Shown: positions 11,540-22,290 of the stretch, piece by piece
Numbering within the stretch: position 1 is the stretch's first letter
Layout: each line of letters starts with the position of its first letter
Source of the DNA: Amphimedon queenslandica
Taxonomy: Eukaryota; Porifera; Demospongiae; Haplosclerida; Niphatidae
Assembly: GCF_000090795.2 (NCBI RefSeq)
Contig: NW_003546393.1
Span: forward strand, 1 to 36,913
DNA length: 36,913 nt
Direction: 5' to 3'
The notes under the pieces: generated by a model
What the model was told of the DNA's origin: nothing
Seen by the model: the letters and a program-made list of their open reading frames with translations, nothing else
The model's database searches: none
Made by a program: the position numbers and the translations under genes

Positions 11540-12352
11540 TTCAAATTGGAGTGTGAGTAAAAGCCGTAAAGTATTTGAGTCTGATTCAGATGAAGATTTT
11601 GAATTTGTGCCTCAAAGGAAAGACAGCTGTTGATGAAAAGCTTGCAACACTTTTGGATGATATGTAATATTTAAAGGGAAGCAGAGATGTAGGCACGATT
11701 TTTGAAGAGAGGAGGGAGAATTTGCTGCGTGCTTTGCGAGCTGTGGCATTTTGCAAGACCAAGCCTTTTGAGGGTGTAATCACACCTATTTTTCAATATT
11801 AAGGGACTTCTAGAAAGATCATAGGCAACGTTAAATACCTTTTCAGCTTTATAATGGCATCATAAAACGACTGATATAGACTTTTCCTTTTATATGTAAG
11901 TTGTAGAACAGCTTTTCCTTCCAGAAGTAGCCTATTCTTTTGTTTGTTTTAAATTTTGATTTTAAGACGGGGGAGCATTTCTCTCCCTTGCACCCCCATG
12001 GCTACACCCCTGGAAAGTGTGTCTGGGGTGAACCAATTAACTAAACAAACAAAAATTCCTAGGAAAGTCATTTGTGACACTTTCAAGTGTAAAAATATTT
12101 TGTCATGAGACACCAATGAAACCACCTCTTATTGTAAACAAATGCTGTAAGACTATGCTTGGTAGCAAAACTTGCATTAACTCCTGGTATAGTGGTACCA
12201 ATGCCGTTACAAAAGTACATCCTAGTTGTCGTGCTGAACGAGGATACAATGAGACAATGGTAACAAGGGGGCTCAATGCATTCTTAACTGGAATGAAAAA
12301 AGTTACACAAACTGACAACGAAGAACCAGATGATCTTCCTCCATGCATGTAA
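11540..12352 (+). pseudogene. RING-like zinc-finger protein, decayed
   Basis: Two same-strand segments look like one gene. The first (about 11540-11770) reads SKSRKVFESDSDEDFEFVPQ, then shifts frame into DEKLATLLDDM, a TAA stop, then EERRENLLRALRAVAFCKT. The second (about 12085-12352) reads KIFCHETPMKPPLIVNKCCK, then KTCINSWYSG, then PSCRAERGYNETM, and ends PPCM. The spaced Cys pattern and the CRAERG ending recall a RING-like finger in repeated invertebrate proteins; an earlier Cys before CHE (now Phe), one after MLG (now Ser) and one before PSC (now His) appear lost. RING-type fingers usually recruit ubiquitin-conjugating enzymes, but no activity is expected here. Family assignment is from memory. 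Confidence 0.45.
11955..12015. repeat. Fragment of a CAGGGG-type element end
   Basis: The string CACCCCCATGGCTACACCCCTG resembles the terminal sequence of the elements at 16130-16567 and 17121-17461. No partner end is visible nearby, so it is a solo end at best. Confidence 0.3.
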
Positions 12353-12693
12353 TTCAATTGATTTAAATATTAGACATTATGCAAATTGAGTTTGACTATA
12401 TGTATTGTCCTTATTACTAATGTGCTCTTCTACTGATGGTTTCTAAACTATTGAAAAAAATTTGAAACTCAATAGAAAAAAAGATTGTTAGGGAGACGTT
12501 AATAAATAATTAATTATTAGTGAATTATTAATAAATAAATGGTTGTGATGCAATAAAGTACCTAGAATATTCTCTCTTACTTTTGTGTGTCATTACCATT
12601 TGCACTTCAGCTGTGATTCGTGTAGAAGATCTTTTTCATTTTTTTCATGGTAACAAATATCACTGAGTTACATAATATTTAACAAAAATATTA

Positions 12694-12743
12694 GTTCTTA
12701 ACTGAGGTGGTGGTTCTGTGGAACGACCATCTCAGTTAAGAAC
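12694..12743. repeat. 23-bp palindrome with 4-nt loop
   Basis: Arms 12694-12716 and 12721-12743 pair over 23 bp with two mismatches around TGTG. The outer 13 bp (GTTCTTAACTGAG) are perfect. The palindrome contains the terminal codons of the minus-strand GPSYG-family frame. Confidence 0.8.
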
Positions 12744-13175
12744 CTTGCAGTGGTGGTTCGACGTTCATAGTTCTGGGCTGGATTGACTAGGCTCAGTGCC
12801 TTTCCCACTCTCTCCTCGCCCACAACAATCGCTTCTGATGATAGCAGTACTTTCATTGTTTTTTGACCATAACTTGGACCAACCTGAAAAACTTAGGTCA
12901 ATAGTTTACATGTACATGTAACAGATACATTTACCATTGAAACTGCCTCTCTGGCAGCCACTTCTACTTGCTGATCGTTAAGCCTTCTTGTCCTGTGTAT
13001 ATCCTTCATCGCACAAAAATGCTCAATTGCGAACACTAATACCTCTCTCTGCAGGATAGAGTGACTGCAAGTGACGGCTTACCTAAAGTTGTGAGCAACC
13101 CTCCTGTGTTATTTTGGCATGCACAAACCTTTCCATTACATCAGGGCGACAAGCAACAGCCATTTTTCTTTCCAT
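12698..13175 (-). pseudogene. GPSYG-family protein fragment (transposon integrase-like), three exons
   Basis: Exon 1 (13175-13083) starts ATG and reads MAVACRPDVMERFVHAKITQ, with a TAG just before the GTAAGC donor. Exon 2 (13048-12935) is exactly 38 codons with an AG acceptor and GTAAAT donor and contains IHRTRRLNDQQVEVAAREAV. Exon 3 (12883-12698) starts after TTTTTCAG and reads VGPSYGQKTMKVLL, then VGEERVGKALSLV, ending at a stop inside the palindrome. All junctions are phase 0. The pattern resembles the N-terminal half of a repeated invertebrate protein that I recall continuing into an integrase-like catalytic domain; that half is missing here. Function is therefore not claimed beyond transposon-related origin. 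Confidence 0.55.
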
Positions 13176-13249
13176 CAGGGTTAAAAGCAAGCCAGTGTGA
13201 TTGGTGTAACTGTAGAAAGAAAAAAACTATAACAACAATTTAAACTCAC

Positions 13250-13927
13250 CATGTTTATGATTGGTAAAATTCCAGTAAATATTAAGAGATGGAAAATAGC
13301 ATTAAAAATAAAAATAATAACTAGGATTTAGAAGTTACAGTTGTAAAGCAATGAAATAAAGACATGAAAATTGAAAAATATTGATTGTCATTTAAAATTC
13401 ATGAGGATTGAATAGGCACAGCATTGTCTTTGCCCTCCTCACATCATCCAGACAGGACAAGACAATAGCGTCAGAAACAAAAAATAAAAACAGGATATTG
13501 CAAATACAAAAAAAGCAAACAATAAATAGAAACTCATCAATTAACAATCCTTGACTATTGCTTAAGACCCACAAGATTTGACAAGACATAGTATTGTCAA
13601 TATTTACTGTCACTGAAAATGACAAGAAAGTAGGGGGCAAACAAAACAAAATAGAAATATGAATTTAGGACTTACACAATTTAAAATTAACAATTAGAAC
13701 TTGAAGACAGACAAGCAAAGACTGGTGCTCAAATACCAGTGGGGCATGATATGACTCAGTGCTGCCATAGTCTGACTTCTAATGCAGTCCACTGTACACC
13801 ATCCTACTTCTCCATTAAATAGGATTTACAATTTTTGATCTTTAACCCTTTCTCTGTTACCAAAATTTTCAAAATCAGATGGCAGGACAATACATTGACC
13901 CACTTTAGGTCCCCAAATAGGGCATTA
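13250..13927. other. Non-coding stretch
   Basis: AT-rich. A minus-strand frame at 13649-13392 ends in a coding-like string (CLDDVRRAKTMLCLFNPHEF), but I see no supporting splice context and do not recognise it. Confidence 0.4.
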
Positions 13928-14395
13928 TTATTTGAACAATAAAACTTTTATCATAATACAGAAATTCATTTGAACCAATACAAATAAACTATTAGTTGAG
14001 TACTTATTACAAATGTCACACATCCAATCACCAATATCGTCAAATTCACTTTCTTTCATCCCAGCCCAAAAGCATTGGTACAATTCCAGACAAAAATTAC
14101 ATATGATCATTATTTAATCATAATTTTCTAGCAATGTGCATTATCAGAAGATTTTTACTTCATAGTATAGTTTCCTGGGTCATGGGAGAGGTTTAACTTT
14201 TTGTTTTGGGAATGGTTTCAGAGTTTCATTAATAAAACACTTGTACAAATCATTTCTTAGTGCATCCTGATCAAAACTTGAATTCTCAGGATTGTTTCCT
14301 AAACAAAGCTTAACAGCATAAGTGATAGAAAGCAGGGAACAGTCGGCATAGCCTTCTTGCTGTTGTACTGCTAATGTTTGAATTGTGAGATTTTA
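13928..14395 (-). pseudogene. Ulp1-like protease C-terminus fused to PHD finger, decayed
   Basis: One uninterrupted minus-strand frame, broken only by stop codons, runs from about 14392 to 13930. Its first part reads VQQQEGYADCSLLSITYAV, CLGNNPE and FDQDALRNDLYKCF, which matches the end of Ulp1-type SUMO/ubiquitin-like cysteine proteases around the catalytic Gln and Cys (QxxGxxDCG; the Gly after Cys is Ser here). After KPFPKQKVKPLP and a stop it continues with CTLLENYD, then MIICNFCLELYQCFWAGMKE and DDIGDWMCDIC, a PHD-finger half. Expected His and Cys zinc ligands read as Gln and Trp, and two TGA/TAA codons sit where the first Cys pair should be. Ulp1 domains occur in several transposon groups, so mobile-element origin is likely. 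The copy is inactive. Confidence 0.65.
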
Positions 14396-14397
14396 AA

Positions 14398-14960
14398 TCA
14401 GTATGATATCAATATACATGTGAAATGAGATTCACTGTTGCCTTTGTTAACCTTGAGTACAATTGCAAAAAATCCATAAGTGTTACTCTGCCTGGTGTCA
14501 CAGCACATGTACATAGCCAGTGATTCTTTCATAGAAACAATTACTTCGCTTGTTTCAGATAAAAGCAGAATAATAACTGACCAACGAAGAGAAGTTGAAT
14601 TGCAAGATAAAAAACTTATATCATCAAAATTCATTTTCTTTTTCAATAATGTATCTTGCCAACCAGAAATATGAGGATATTATAGCTTGACAATAACTTG
14701 GGCAGCATTATGTTGTGAGTGAAAGGATCAGTAGATTTTAGTGATTTATTATGCAGTTTGAAGTCTTTGATGCGGCACAGATCAAGATCTATTGTGAGAA
14801 TAATCTTTATCAAAAAAAGCAAAATGCAAAGTACGACGCTGTGTTCAATACAATTAGCAATTTACAATCAAGTACGATGTCTACCTGTCTTGAAGTACAC
14901 TGATTGTAATGCAAAAAAATTTTTAAAACATGCATAAACTCCTGATTAATAATTTATGCT
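14398..14960. other. Unassigned stretch between Ulp1 relic and upstream exons
   Basis: Open frames exist on both strands (14646-14398 minus, 14480-14674 plus), but I cannot decide which, if either, is coding. It may hold degraded N-terminal parts of the Ulp1-PHD gene. Confidence 0.3.
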
Positions 14961-15069
14961 CATTATTCTTTGTCTTTAAGGGAACTAAATGCAGATTTAG
15001 AGCGACCTATTGGATTATTGAAGAATGATAAATAAACGTACATGTAAATACGTATTAACATGTACATAC

Positions 15070-15382
15070 CTTTCGTCTCTCCTATACTCTGATTTATTGA
15101 TTCACATTCTGACAGTTCAACATAATCACCAAAACTAATGAACACTCGGGTTCCATGTAGTGAAGCAGATCTTTCAAGGGTATGAGGTCACACATAGTCC
15201 TACAAGGCTTTGTTCCATAACATAACTATAATGAGGCATTATATAATTCATTGTACTTTAGCTAAGAAACTACATACCTCCTTCAACCGGCATGATGAAG
15301 CAGATTTTTCTAAATAGGCAAAACAATTTGAATTAAAGTTAAAGTCAGGTTCACCATAAACATTAATGCCATTGGAAGTGAA
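15070..15382 (-). pseudogene. Two candidate upstream exons of a minus-strand gene, unrecognised
   Basis: An exon at 15382-15278 has a TTACAG acceptor, exactly 35 codons (opening FTSNGINVYGEPDFNF) and a GTATGT donor. A second, ending at 15070 with an AAAG|GTATGT donor, contains RVFISFGDYVELSECESINQ; its 5' edge is unclear and another frame there is also open. Both lie upstream of the Ulp1-PHD relic on the same strand, with short introns, so they may belong to that gene. I do not recognise the protein. Confidence 0.35.
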
Positions 15383-15743
15383 CTGTAATGACAAATGATG
15401 AAAATAAATTAAACATTATGACTAAACAGGAGCTTTAAACGAGGAAGTTCCAGTTCATCACGAAATGAATACAGAATTTAGCTTTTGACATGAAAATACA
15501 TGAACCGAAGATTATTCTTGTCATCAAACTTAGTGACATAAGGTAGCTAGCTATATAACGTATACAAGTGGCCTTGGTTAATTAATAAGTATGAAAAAAA
15601 TGGGCAGCTACAATGCTGAAACAATCTTCCCCATCAGGTATATCATAAGGAAAAAAACAATTACACACATAATTAATGAACTATTTTACCAGACTTCATA
15701 TTATCATTCTCAAGTCTTTTTATACAAAAGAACAAAAAATTTT

Positions 15744-15972
15744 AAAAAACAAGGTTAAGTAGGATTCCGAATGCCCAATGAAAATAGAAAATACGAAATG
15801 AAAATCCTACTGGTGATGCAAATTCTAATCTACATTGTACTTTCAATGTTATTATGTTAACAATTACGGATCACCTTGGAATGTAGAGTAGAATTTGCAT
15901 CACAAGTAGGATTTTCATTTCGTATTTTCTATTTTCGTTGGTCGTTCGGAATCCTACTTAACCTTGTTTTTT
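15744..15972. mobile_element. Foldback miniature element with about 95-bp arms
   Basis: The left arm (from ACAAGGTTAAGTAGGATTCC) and the right arm are reverse complements over roughly 95 bp with only scattered differences. The centre is about 35 bp. It has no coding capacity. A strongly diverged relative lies at 32315-32620. Confidence 0.8.
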
Positions 15973-16720
15973 TATGTTCTTGTTTGTGTTGATTTTTAAA
16001 TAATATTTATAATATTTTATTAGTTGCCATTGCGATGCTTGTTGATTTTATACAAACAATAATTTTCATTATTATTATTATCATTGTTATGACTTTACAT
16101 CATTTATGAGATACAGCATTGAATAGATACAGGGGTGTATCTAGGAATTTGGAAAGGGGGTGCTGGGGTAGAGAATACAGCGAAAAGGAAATTAGGGGCG
16201 CACAAAGCATAGATAATAGAACAATGCAATAATAGATAATAGATAATAGACCATGCGCAAAGTGAGCCGCGATTTTGGCCACGCTTACTTTTTAGGGGTT
16301 AAAACGGTGTTTTTCTTCATTTTTCGTCAATTACGGGTGGGGTTAAAATCATTTCTATGATTTCAAGCATACTGGCTCGCATACTGGTACTTTTGATCAC
16401 TCTTTCAAGGACTGAAAACTGCTGAAATCATAATCAGGGTGCTAGATAACTTTTATAAGAGGCTTAGTAGTAGTGATGCAAGAGTTCAGAACTTCAGTAA
16501 TTTTTTCTGAGCCCAGCCATAAGGGGGGTGCTCAAGTACACTCAGCACCCCCCTGGATACGCCCCTGAGACATGCTGAAGGAATATCAACTATCCTGATG
16601 ACAAGTGAAATTAATACTTGTCTTGACACAAGTCCTTGTTTAAGAAGCTGTGAGCTGAGAGTGTCCATCTTCCATGCAGTGTTACATCTATTCCTGTTCT
16701 TCCAGGCTGTTGTCATTCAT
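15973..16720. repeat. Dispersed repeat shared with 32620-32930, interrupted by a younger element
   Basis: Sequence after the foldback (CAAACAATA, TCATTGTTATGAC, TTATGAGAG-like strings) and sequence after 16568 (ACAAGTGAAAT ... TCTT, GTGTCCATCTT-like) occur in the same order at 32720-32900. The copy here is split by the 438-bp insertion at 16130-16567, which shows the order of events. Confidence 0.6.
16130..16567. mobile_element. CAGGGG-type miniature element, copy 1
   Basis: Starts CAGGGGTGTATCTAGG and ends GGATACGCCCCTG, which are inverted. Flanks AGATA (16125-16129) and AGACA (16568-16572) suggest a 5-bp target duplication with one change. It has no protein. The interior matches copy 2 (17121-17461), including GTCAATTACGGGTGGGG-like and CTGAGCCCAGCC strings. 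Confidence 0.75.
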
Positions 16721-17120
16721 ATTATCATTGCATATCATAACATTAATTAATTGTTTGTTTTTTAAAATAAAATAAAATCACACACTTGATAAAACAGTAA
16801 CATGTAAGATTAATACCTTCTTTTATACCTGGAAACCTCCACTAAAGTATTGCAGTAGTTGATTGCAAGCATAGCTTGGTAAAAAATTAACTTCTTCCAG
16901 AGCTGCAGATTTAGATCTGAGCATGCGCGACCACACCCAAATTTTGGAGGACATGGCATGCTTTTTAATTAACAAAATAGTGGCATGCAGCTAAGATGGC
17001 TCGATCCAGCAGCCACAGTACCTCTTTTTCCTTACTTGAAGAATGATCTGATGGGACATGGACCTGCGCATAGACTGTTAGAGTAGATTGGTGTAAGAAT
17101 TATTGTTGTAGCACCAACTG
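16721..17120. other. Non-coding spacer between two CAGGGG elements
   Basis: No gene or repeat boundary recognised. Confidence 0.5.
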
Positions 17121-17461
17121 CAGGGGCGTATCTAGGAATAGGGGGAGGAGAATGGTAAAGGTGCGCGAAGCGCGCTGCAATTTTGACCACACCCACTTTT
17201 ACAGCGGTAAAACAGCCTTTTCCTGCATTTTCGTCAATTATGGGTGGGGCCAAGATCATTTCAAGCATACTGCTATGTTACTGGTACTTCTGATTGCTCC
17301 TTAAAGCACTGGAAACTGCTGAAATCATGATCAGGGGGCTAGATAACTTTGTTAAGAGACTTGGTAGTGATGCAAGAGTCCAGGACTTCAGTAATTTTTT
17401 CTGAGCCCAGCCCTGAGGGGGGTGCTCAAGCCCCCTCAGCCCCCCCCAAAATACGCCTCTG
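17121..17461. mobile_element. CAGGGG-type miniature element, copy 2
   Basis: Begins CAGGGGCGTATCTAGG, ends AATACGCCTCTG, and is flanked by a perfect 5-bp direct repeat AACTG (17116-17120 and 17462-17466). It has the same orientation as copy 1 and is about 100 bp shorter. Terminal CAGGGG recalls hAT-like ends, but a 5-bp duplication does not fit the usual 8 bp of hAT, so I leave the superfamily open. Confidence 0.75.
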
Positions 17462-17466
17462 AACTG

Positions 17467-17926
17467 ATACTGAAATACACACCGACAACTGGATTGACAG
17501 GACTTCTTGATGATGATGATGATAATGATGAAAAAAGGTGGCTGAACAAAACGGCCGGTTCGCCGATTTTTGGCTTTTCTCTTAGACAAGGTCTAGAGCC
17601 AAGCTAGTTGCACTAATGGAGTCCTCTGGTCAAGATAAAGTACTTTATAAAGCATAGGAGCACTTTTTCCCAGTATAGCAAGGCTGCAAAAGTCGTAGCA
17701 GCCATTTCGTTTGGGGGTGAATCCTACTTAGTAACGCTACCGCGTTACTAATATTTTCATCATCATGTTCACTAATACATTCAACCTGTTTAAAAAAAAT
17801 GACAATCACATGTAGTGAACCATTTGTATGCCTGATTCCTCATCTTCCTGACTAGTGTCATCATACTAGTATCTTCTTTACTATTGTTACTAGAGTCATC
17901 TATAAGTGACTTCTTCACTCACTGAT
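17467..17926. other. Non-coding stretch with a short palindrome
   Basis: Includes a GAT simple-repeat patch near 17510 and a palindrome GTAACGC-TACC-GCGTTAC at 17732-17749. No gene recognised. Confidence 0.5.
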
Positions 17927-18912
17927 CTACTTAGCTTTCTCATATTCCTCTTCAGTTAGGCAGAAATATCCATTTCTCTCTGCAATAAAGTCACGTAGCA
18001 TAATTCCACTCCCTTTTGATTTAGGTTGAAATACAGAAGTTCCTTTTTCAGCCCAAACAGTGCATTGGTTTTGTAAAGTTATTTCATCATAAAACATTAT
18101 TACAGTTTTCTCTACTCTTTCCTGACAAATTGGTGCAATACCATGTCGCAAAGCATTTCTGGCATCTTCTGTTGCAGCCTTATCAGAAATTAGGAATCCC
18201 AAACCAACCATCCCACATAACTTTTGTCGATACTCAGCAACATCTGACCTCTCATGGTAATCAACAAAATTTACGTTTCTTCTTTTGAGTTCCATGAAAT
18301 CCTAATTCATGCATCCATTTTCGTACAGTTTGTACGGTAATTCTTCTAGGAAACCTAGGTATGAATGTTGTATTCTGAAGGAGAGTGTTGTTAACACACA
18401 GTGACAAAAGCTACTAACTGTAAGGTTTAGCATACCTTTACATTATTGTTCAGGTGGACGTACTTTTTTGCTTCTCCATTGAGATGGCCATTCTCTCAAA
18501 TAATTCCAGGTCTCTCGTACTTCCCTTGCTTACTCTCAGGAATATTACAATTATGAGAATAAAAACAGGACTTTCATTTCCTAATTGTACAATCAGACTT
18601 TCCGACAATCAATCTTACAGACTATGCTGTATTAGTTTCTCCTAACGCAAAGTGTTGTGTTAATTACCAACAAAAATAAGCCTAGTGACACATTGTCATC
18701 CCAATCAAGTTGTACTACCCAATCTTCACAGAAATTATCTATGAGGTAGATTGTGTGACACATTATTGTGCTATTTGAGTCAAAAAGGGGTCTACTTTTT
18801 TATGTTCAGTGTCTAAAGCATCATCTGACATATTAACTAAATCTTTCATATATTCACTACCAAAGTCACTACTTTTCATTGCTTTCTTGCATTTAAAACA
18901 TCTCAACACTTC
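17927..18912 (-). pseudogene. DDE transposase-like protein (YHERxDVxEYR family), decayed
   Basis: Segments in minus-strand order are 18912-about 18655 (RCFKCKKAMKSSDFGSEYMK, a frameshift, then IDNFCEDWVVQLDWDDNVSL), about 18560-18436 (GKYERPGII, a stop, then KKYVHLNNNVK before a GTATGC donor), and about 18345-17927 (RRITVQTVRKWMHELGF, a frameshift, then NFVDYHERSDVAEYRQK, IMFYDEITLQNQ and KSKGSGIMLRDFI, ending EEEYEKAK). This order, a helix-turn-helix-like TVRKWMHELGF followed by a DGHERxDVVEYR-like block, an HDE-like block and KSKGxGIM, matches a widespread eukaryotic DDE transposase-like family I remember. The first catalytic block here reads YDE. Sequence past the EEEYEKAK end is missing, so the C-terminal catalytic part is lost. 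Confidence 0.65.
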
Positions 18913-20209
18913 CTAAGAGACTTTTCTAACATTCTCTTTCACTAAACGTATATAGAAGATGTCACACAATTGAAGGAATAAGCTAAAACAAAAAATTATA
19001 AGCAAATCCACCCTTTAATTTCTTACATTACAACCATTAATCACATGAATAAAATGGCCACCAAAAGTGATAATTTTAAAGTGTATGTTAAGATATCATA
19101 CATAAAAGTTGAACTAATAAGATTGGTAACATTTCTGAAGAGATAATACTAATACAATAATTTGGACAAATTTCTGTTAAATATTTTTTTAATTTCACTT
19201 AAGATATGGCCGAAAATCAAATATGGAAGTACATGCCTTGTTGCACTACAGCTATGGTCTCAGTGTTTAAGCGAGACGAAGCATTACATCACTTCCAGTG
19301 ACATACAAAATTATGCTTTTATGCTTAAGTTAGTAGGCATGTCTGCAGAATTGATACGAGATAACATCGTTGAACACCAGCATGCAAAAAAGTCCAACAT
19401 TCATCAAAATCACGGGTAAAATATTGATACTTCTGTTGCTGAGATCTATGAGTATTAGTGCATCTCTCCACTAAATGGACTCTTAACAAAGTTTAGTTTA
19501 CCTTAACAAAAAATTCACAAATTTTCATTAGTTATACCAAACCTGCTGTTACATCAATGTCAGAGTAGTACAAAAACAAGGGCTTCATTATCTGCGTTTT
19601 TATATTGTAGAAAGTATTCAAAAAGACCTGAGCTCCTTTTAAAGTTGTCCAACTTGGCAAGGCATGCAGGAGTATTTTTTGCAGAGCCACAAGTCATTTA
19701 CTCTCCAGTTGTCTGTGTTTCCACTATCCTGTGGTAATAATATGCAACTGCACTGAGATAGTGATTCTCAAAAAGCCAAATAAAATTGTCAATTCCTGTA
19801 TACTGTTCGGGTATATTTCAATGCATTAATAATTTTGCAAGAAGCAATCCATTGCGAATATAAATATTATGAAATTTTAAAATTAGTCGATAAAAAGGAA
19901 TAGGAGATATATGGTATTGTGCAATTATTATGAACAAGTGGCTTCATAACTATCCATGGCTTTATTCTATTCTAACTCGAAGGCCATTAAGAACCTTGTT
20001 TGCCAGTTAGAAGTGTTGCAAAGGTTAATTTGGAAGTGGAGAAGTCAGCAAATGCTTTGATTTACTTACCAGGCCAGGTAGTAAACGGAAAAAATAGCAA
20101 GTAAAATATTTTTGGAATCTGAAGGGCTTGCAAATTTTTCATCATTGATTATTTATATTTACATCACTTTTCAAGCATTGAAATATACCCAATATATGGT
20201 ATAGTGATA
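18913..20209. other. Non-coding stretch
   Basis: AT-rich; a plus-strand frame at 19162-19419 is not recognised and has no supporting context. Nothing else supportable. Confidence 0.5.
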
Positions 20210-22290
20210 GTCTCACCACGCCCGTTTGCTACCTGCGGAGGAAGGTTCTTGGGACCCTGTTATCTCAAACATGTGCTTTTTGCCAGAGAAATTGACATCC
20301 CAATTAGCTTGTTTGAACCACGTCTATGCTTGAATGTCACATGATTATCACGGGACAGGTAGTTTCATTAGTGAATATGCCTTTTATAATGAAAAAATGG
20401 CCGCTTTGGAGAGTGTAGAGGAGTATAGACAAGGCAAAAAAGACCATGGAATAATCCTGACAAGGATAGGGCAAGATAAACTCATCTTTGAAGCAATGTG
20501 CAGCCAAGTTGGGATACAAATTGTTGAAGGAGCAGGAAGATGCCATTGTGTCATTTGTTGAGGGTAAAGATGTTTTTATTGGCCTCCCAACAGGCTTTGG
20601 AAAATCCCTCTGCTACTACTATTGTCTTCCAGACCTTTTCGATATTCTAAGTAAGCATAAAGCTTTTAGGAAAACTTAAGCTGTCAATTAGACTAGAATG
20701 ATTATGCCTAATTCACGCTAATCAATTTCACTACAAACAATATAAAACATGAAAACCTCAGCCTCGTAGATTATTAGCTAAAAAAGCAAAAACTTCTACC
20801 TTATGTTGCTGCTAGAAAACTCCTGACTTGTTTTTTAATTTAAGCCTGGCTACACTGACTTTAAAATAGCCATAAGATATAGAAAGGCTGGTCAGTTTCG
20901 TGCAGTCAGTGACAGAAGTGACATTTGTTTGATTTTCAGAGTTTATCTCAACTAAAAGGAGTTTCATAGTTACTTAATTGCACCTGTAACATTTCAAGCA
21001 GTTGGAGATGTCTTTGGACGGTGTTTTTGCCTTATCTTGCTGCTAGGAAGTAGGAAAATCATGACTTCTGATTCCCATGTGCTGACATGATTGCCATTTT
21101 ATTTTCTTTCAGCCACTCCCACTTTCAATGAAATATTGAAATTTAGAATCTATTGCACTGCCAGGCATGTGCAGATATATAGAGGAAATTCTGAATACGT
21201 ACGTGTACAGACATACAAACAATCTCTACTCATCTTAGTGGGCTTCGTCCTATTACGATAATTGTCCTTTACCATTAGGTATGGAGTCCTGTGGGTCTGT
21301 GGCAGATGTTGTAAGTCCATTAGTGACCTTGAAGGCTAATCAAGTTGAGTTACTTAAAAAGAAGGGGGTTTCAGCTACAGTCTTTATCAGTAGTTCTGAT
21401 ACTGACGAAGCAAAGAAAGCTATGACTAATGCAGTTTGTCAAATCATATATACTAATCCCAAGACCCTCTTTGATAAGGAATGGAAAGACATTTGGCAGG
21501 CTACGGTCAGGAGGAAACGTCTCGTTGCTCTAGTAGTAGATGAAGCCCATTGTGTAAAGAAATGGTAATTTTAAATATAGATTTTTTTGTTTATTATTAT
21601 TATTGTGATTTCAATAGGGGTAAAAATTTTCGGAAAGAGTTTAGTAAATTAGGGGATTTACATGGCTTCTTTTCGACAAAATTAAATGTAATGGCATTTA
21701 CTGCTACTGCTTTGTCAGGAACTAGGGATGAAATGATTTGTATATTGGGCATGAAGAAACCAGTTATCATAGTGAGACCTCCGGACAAACCGAATTTGAT
21801 ATATTCTGCTCATGAGAAAGATGATCTAGATTCTTCCTAGTAGAAGAATTAAGTTTAAAGCATCAGGAAATGGATCAAACCATAATCTCTTGTGGAACAT
21901 ATTAAGATTGTAGCAATATGTATCTGTACTTTCAATCTTCATTGGGAAAGGAATTCACAAATCGGATCGGCTCACCTGATTACCCATGTTTTCGTCTTGT
22001 GGATTTTTTCACTGCTTGTAATACATTGTCCTTGAAACATTCCATACTGAAGCAATCCTAAAGGTCACTTACGAATAGTAATTGCTACTGTAGCATTTGG
22101 AATGGGGATAGACAGCCCAAATGTGAGACAAACAATACATTAGAGTCCTCCTTCAAGTGAAAAAAGCTATATTCAACAGACTGGTAGGGCTGGCTGAGAT
22201 GGGGAAAAACATATGTGAAGTTATACTATTCCGACAGTGATGTGTATTTTTTATTAATGGAAACCCTTGTAAAAAATCCCAGCAAGATCT
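20210..22290 (+). mobile_element. Left part of a transposable element carrying a RecQ-like helicase
   Basis: The first about 150 bases after 20210 (GTCTCACCACGCCC, TTTGCTACCTGCGGAG, GAGAAATTGACATCCCAATT, AACCACGT) align with the reverse complement of the right end of the miniature element at 24791-25331, so 20210 is an element terminus. The helicase gene begins about 190 bases inside it on the plus strand. The matching right end is not found directly after the gene; the 24791-25331 element has its own target duplication and so is a separate insertion. The element is truncated or rearranged on the right; I stop it at the last helicase-like codons. Confidence 0.65.
20397..22289 (+). pseudogene. 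RecQ-like ATP-dependent DNA helicase, decayed
   Basis: Exon 1 (ATG at 20397, ending at 20650 before GTAAGC) contains, after a frameshift, KLGYKLLKEQEDAIVSFVEG (Q-motif-like) and Walker A GLPTGFGKSLCY. Exon 2 (21279-21564, acceptor CCATTAG) contains VVSPLVTLKANQVELLKKKG and the DEAH box VVDEAHCVKKW. Exon 3 (from 21618) restores W-GKNFRKEF across the junction and contains motif III FTATALSGTRDEM. Beyond 21838 the frame shifts, but CSNMYLYFQSSLGKEF, motif V AFGMGID and motif VI QQTGRAG*DG are readable, ending near 22289. Stops replace the expected Trp after QTIH and an Arg in motif VI. Related short RecQ-like helicases appear repeatedly in sponge and cnidarian genomes. As 3'-5' helicases they would unwind DNA; this copy cannot. 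Confidence 0.8.

Noticed and set aside
12103-12357. Minus-strand frame opposite the RING-like segment
   Set aside because: The plus strand shows the CHETPMKPP and CRAERG pattern; the minus frame shows none.
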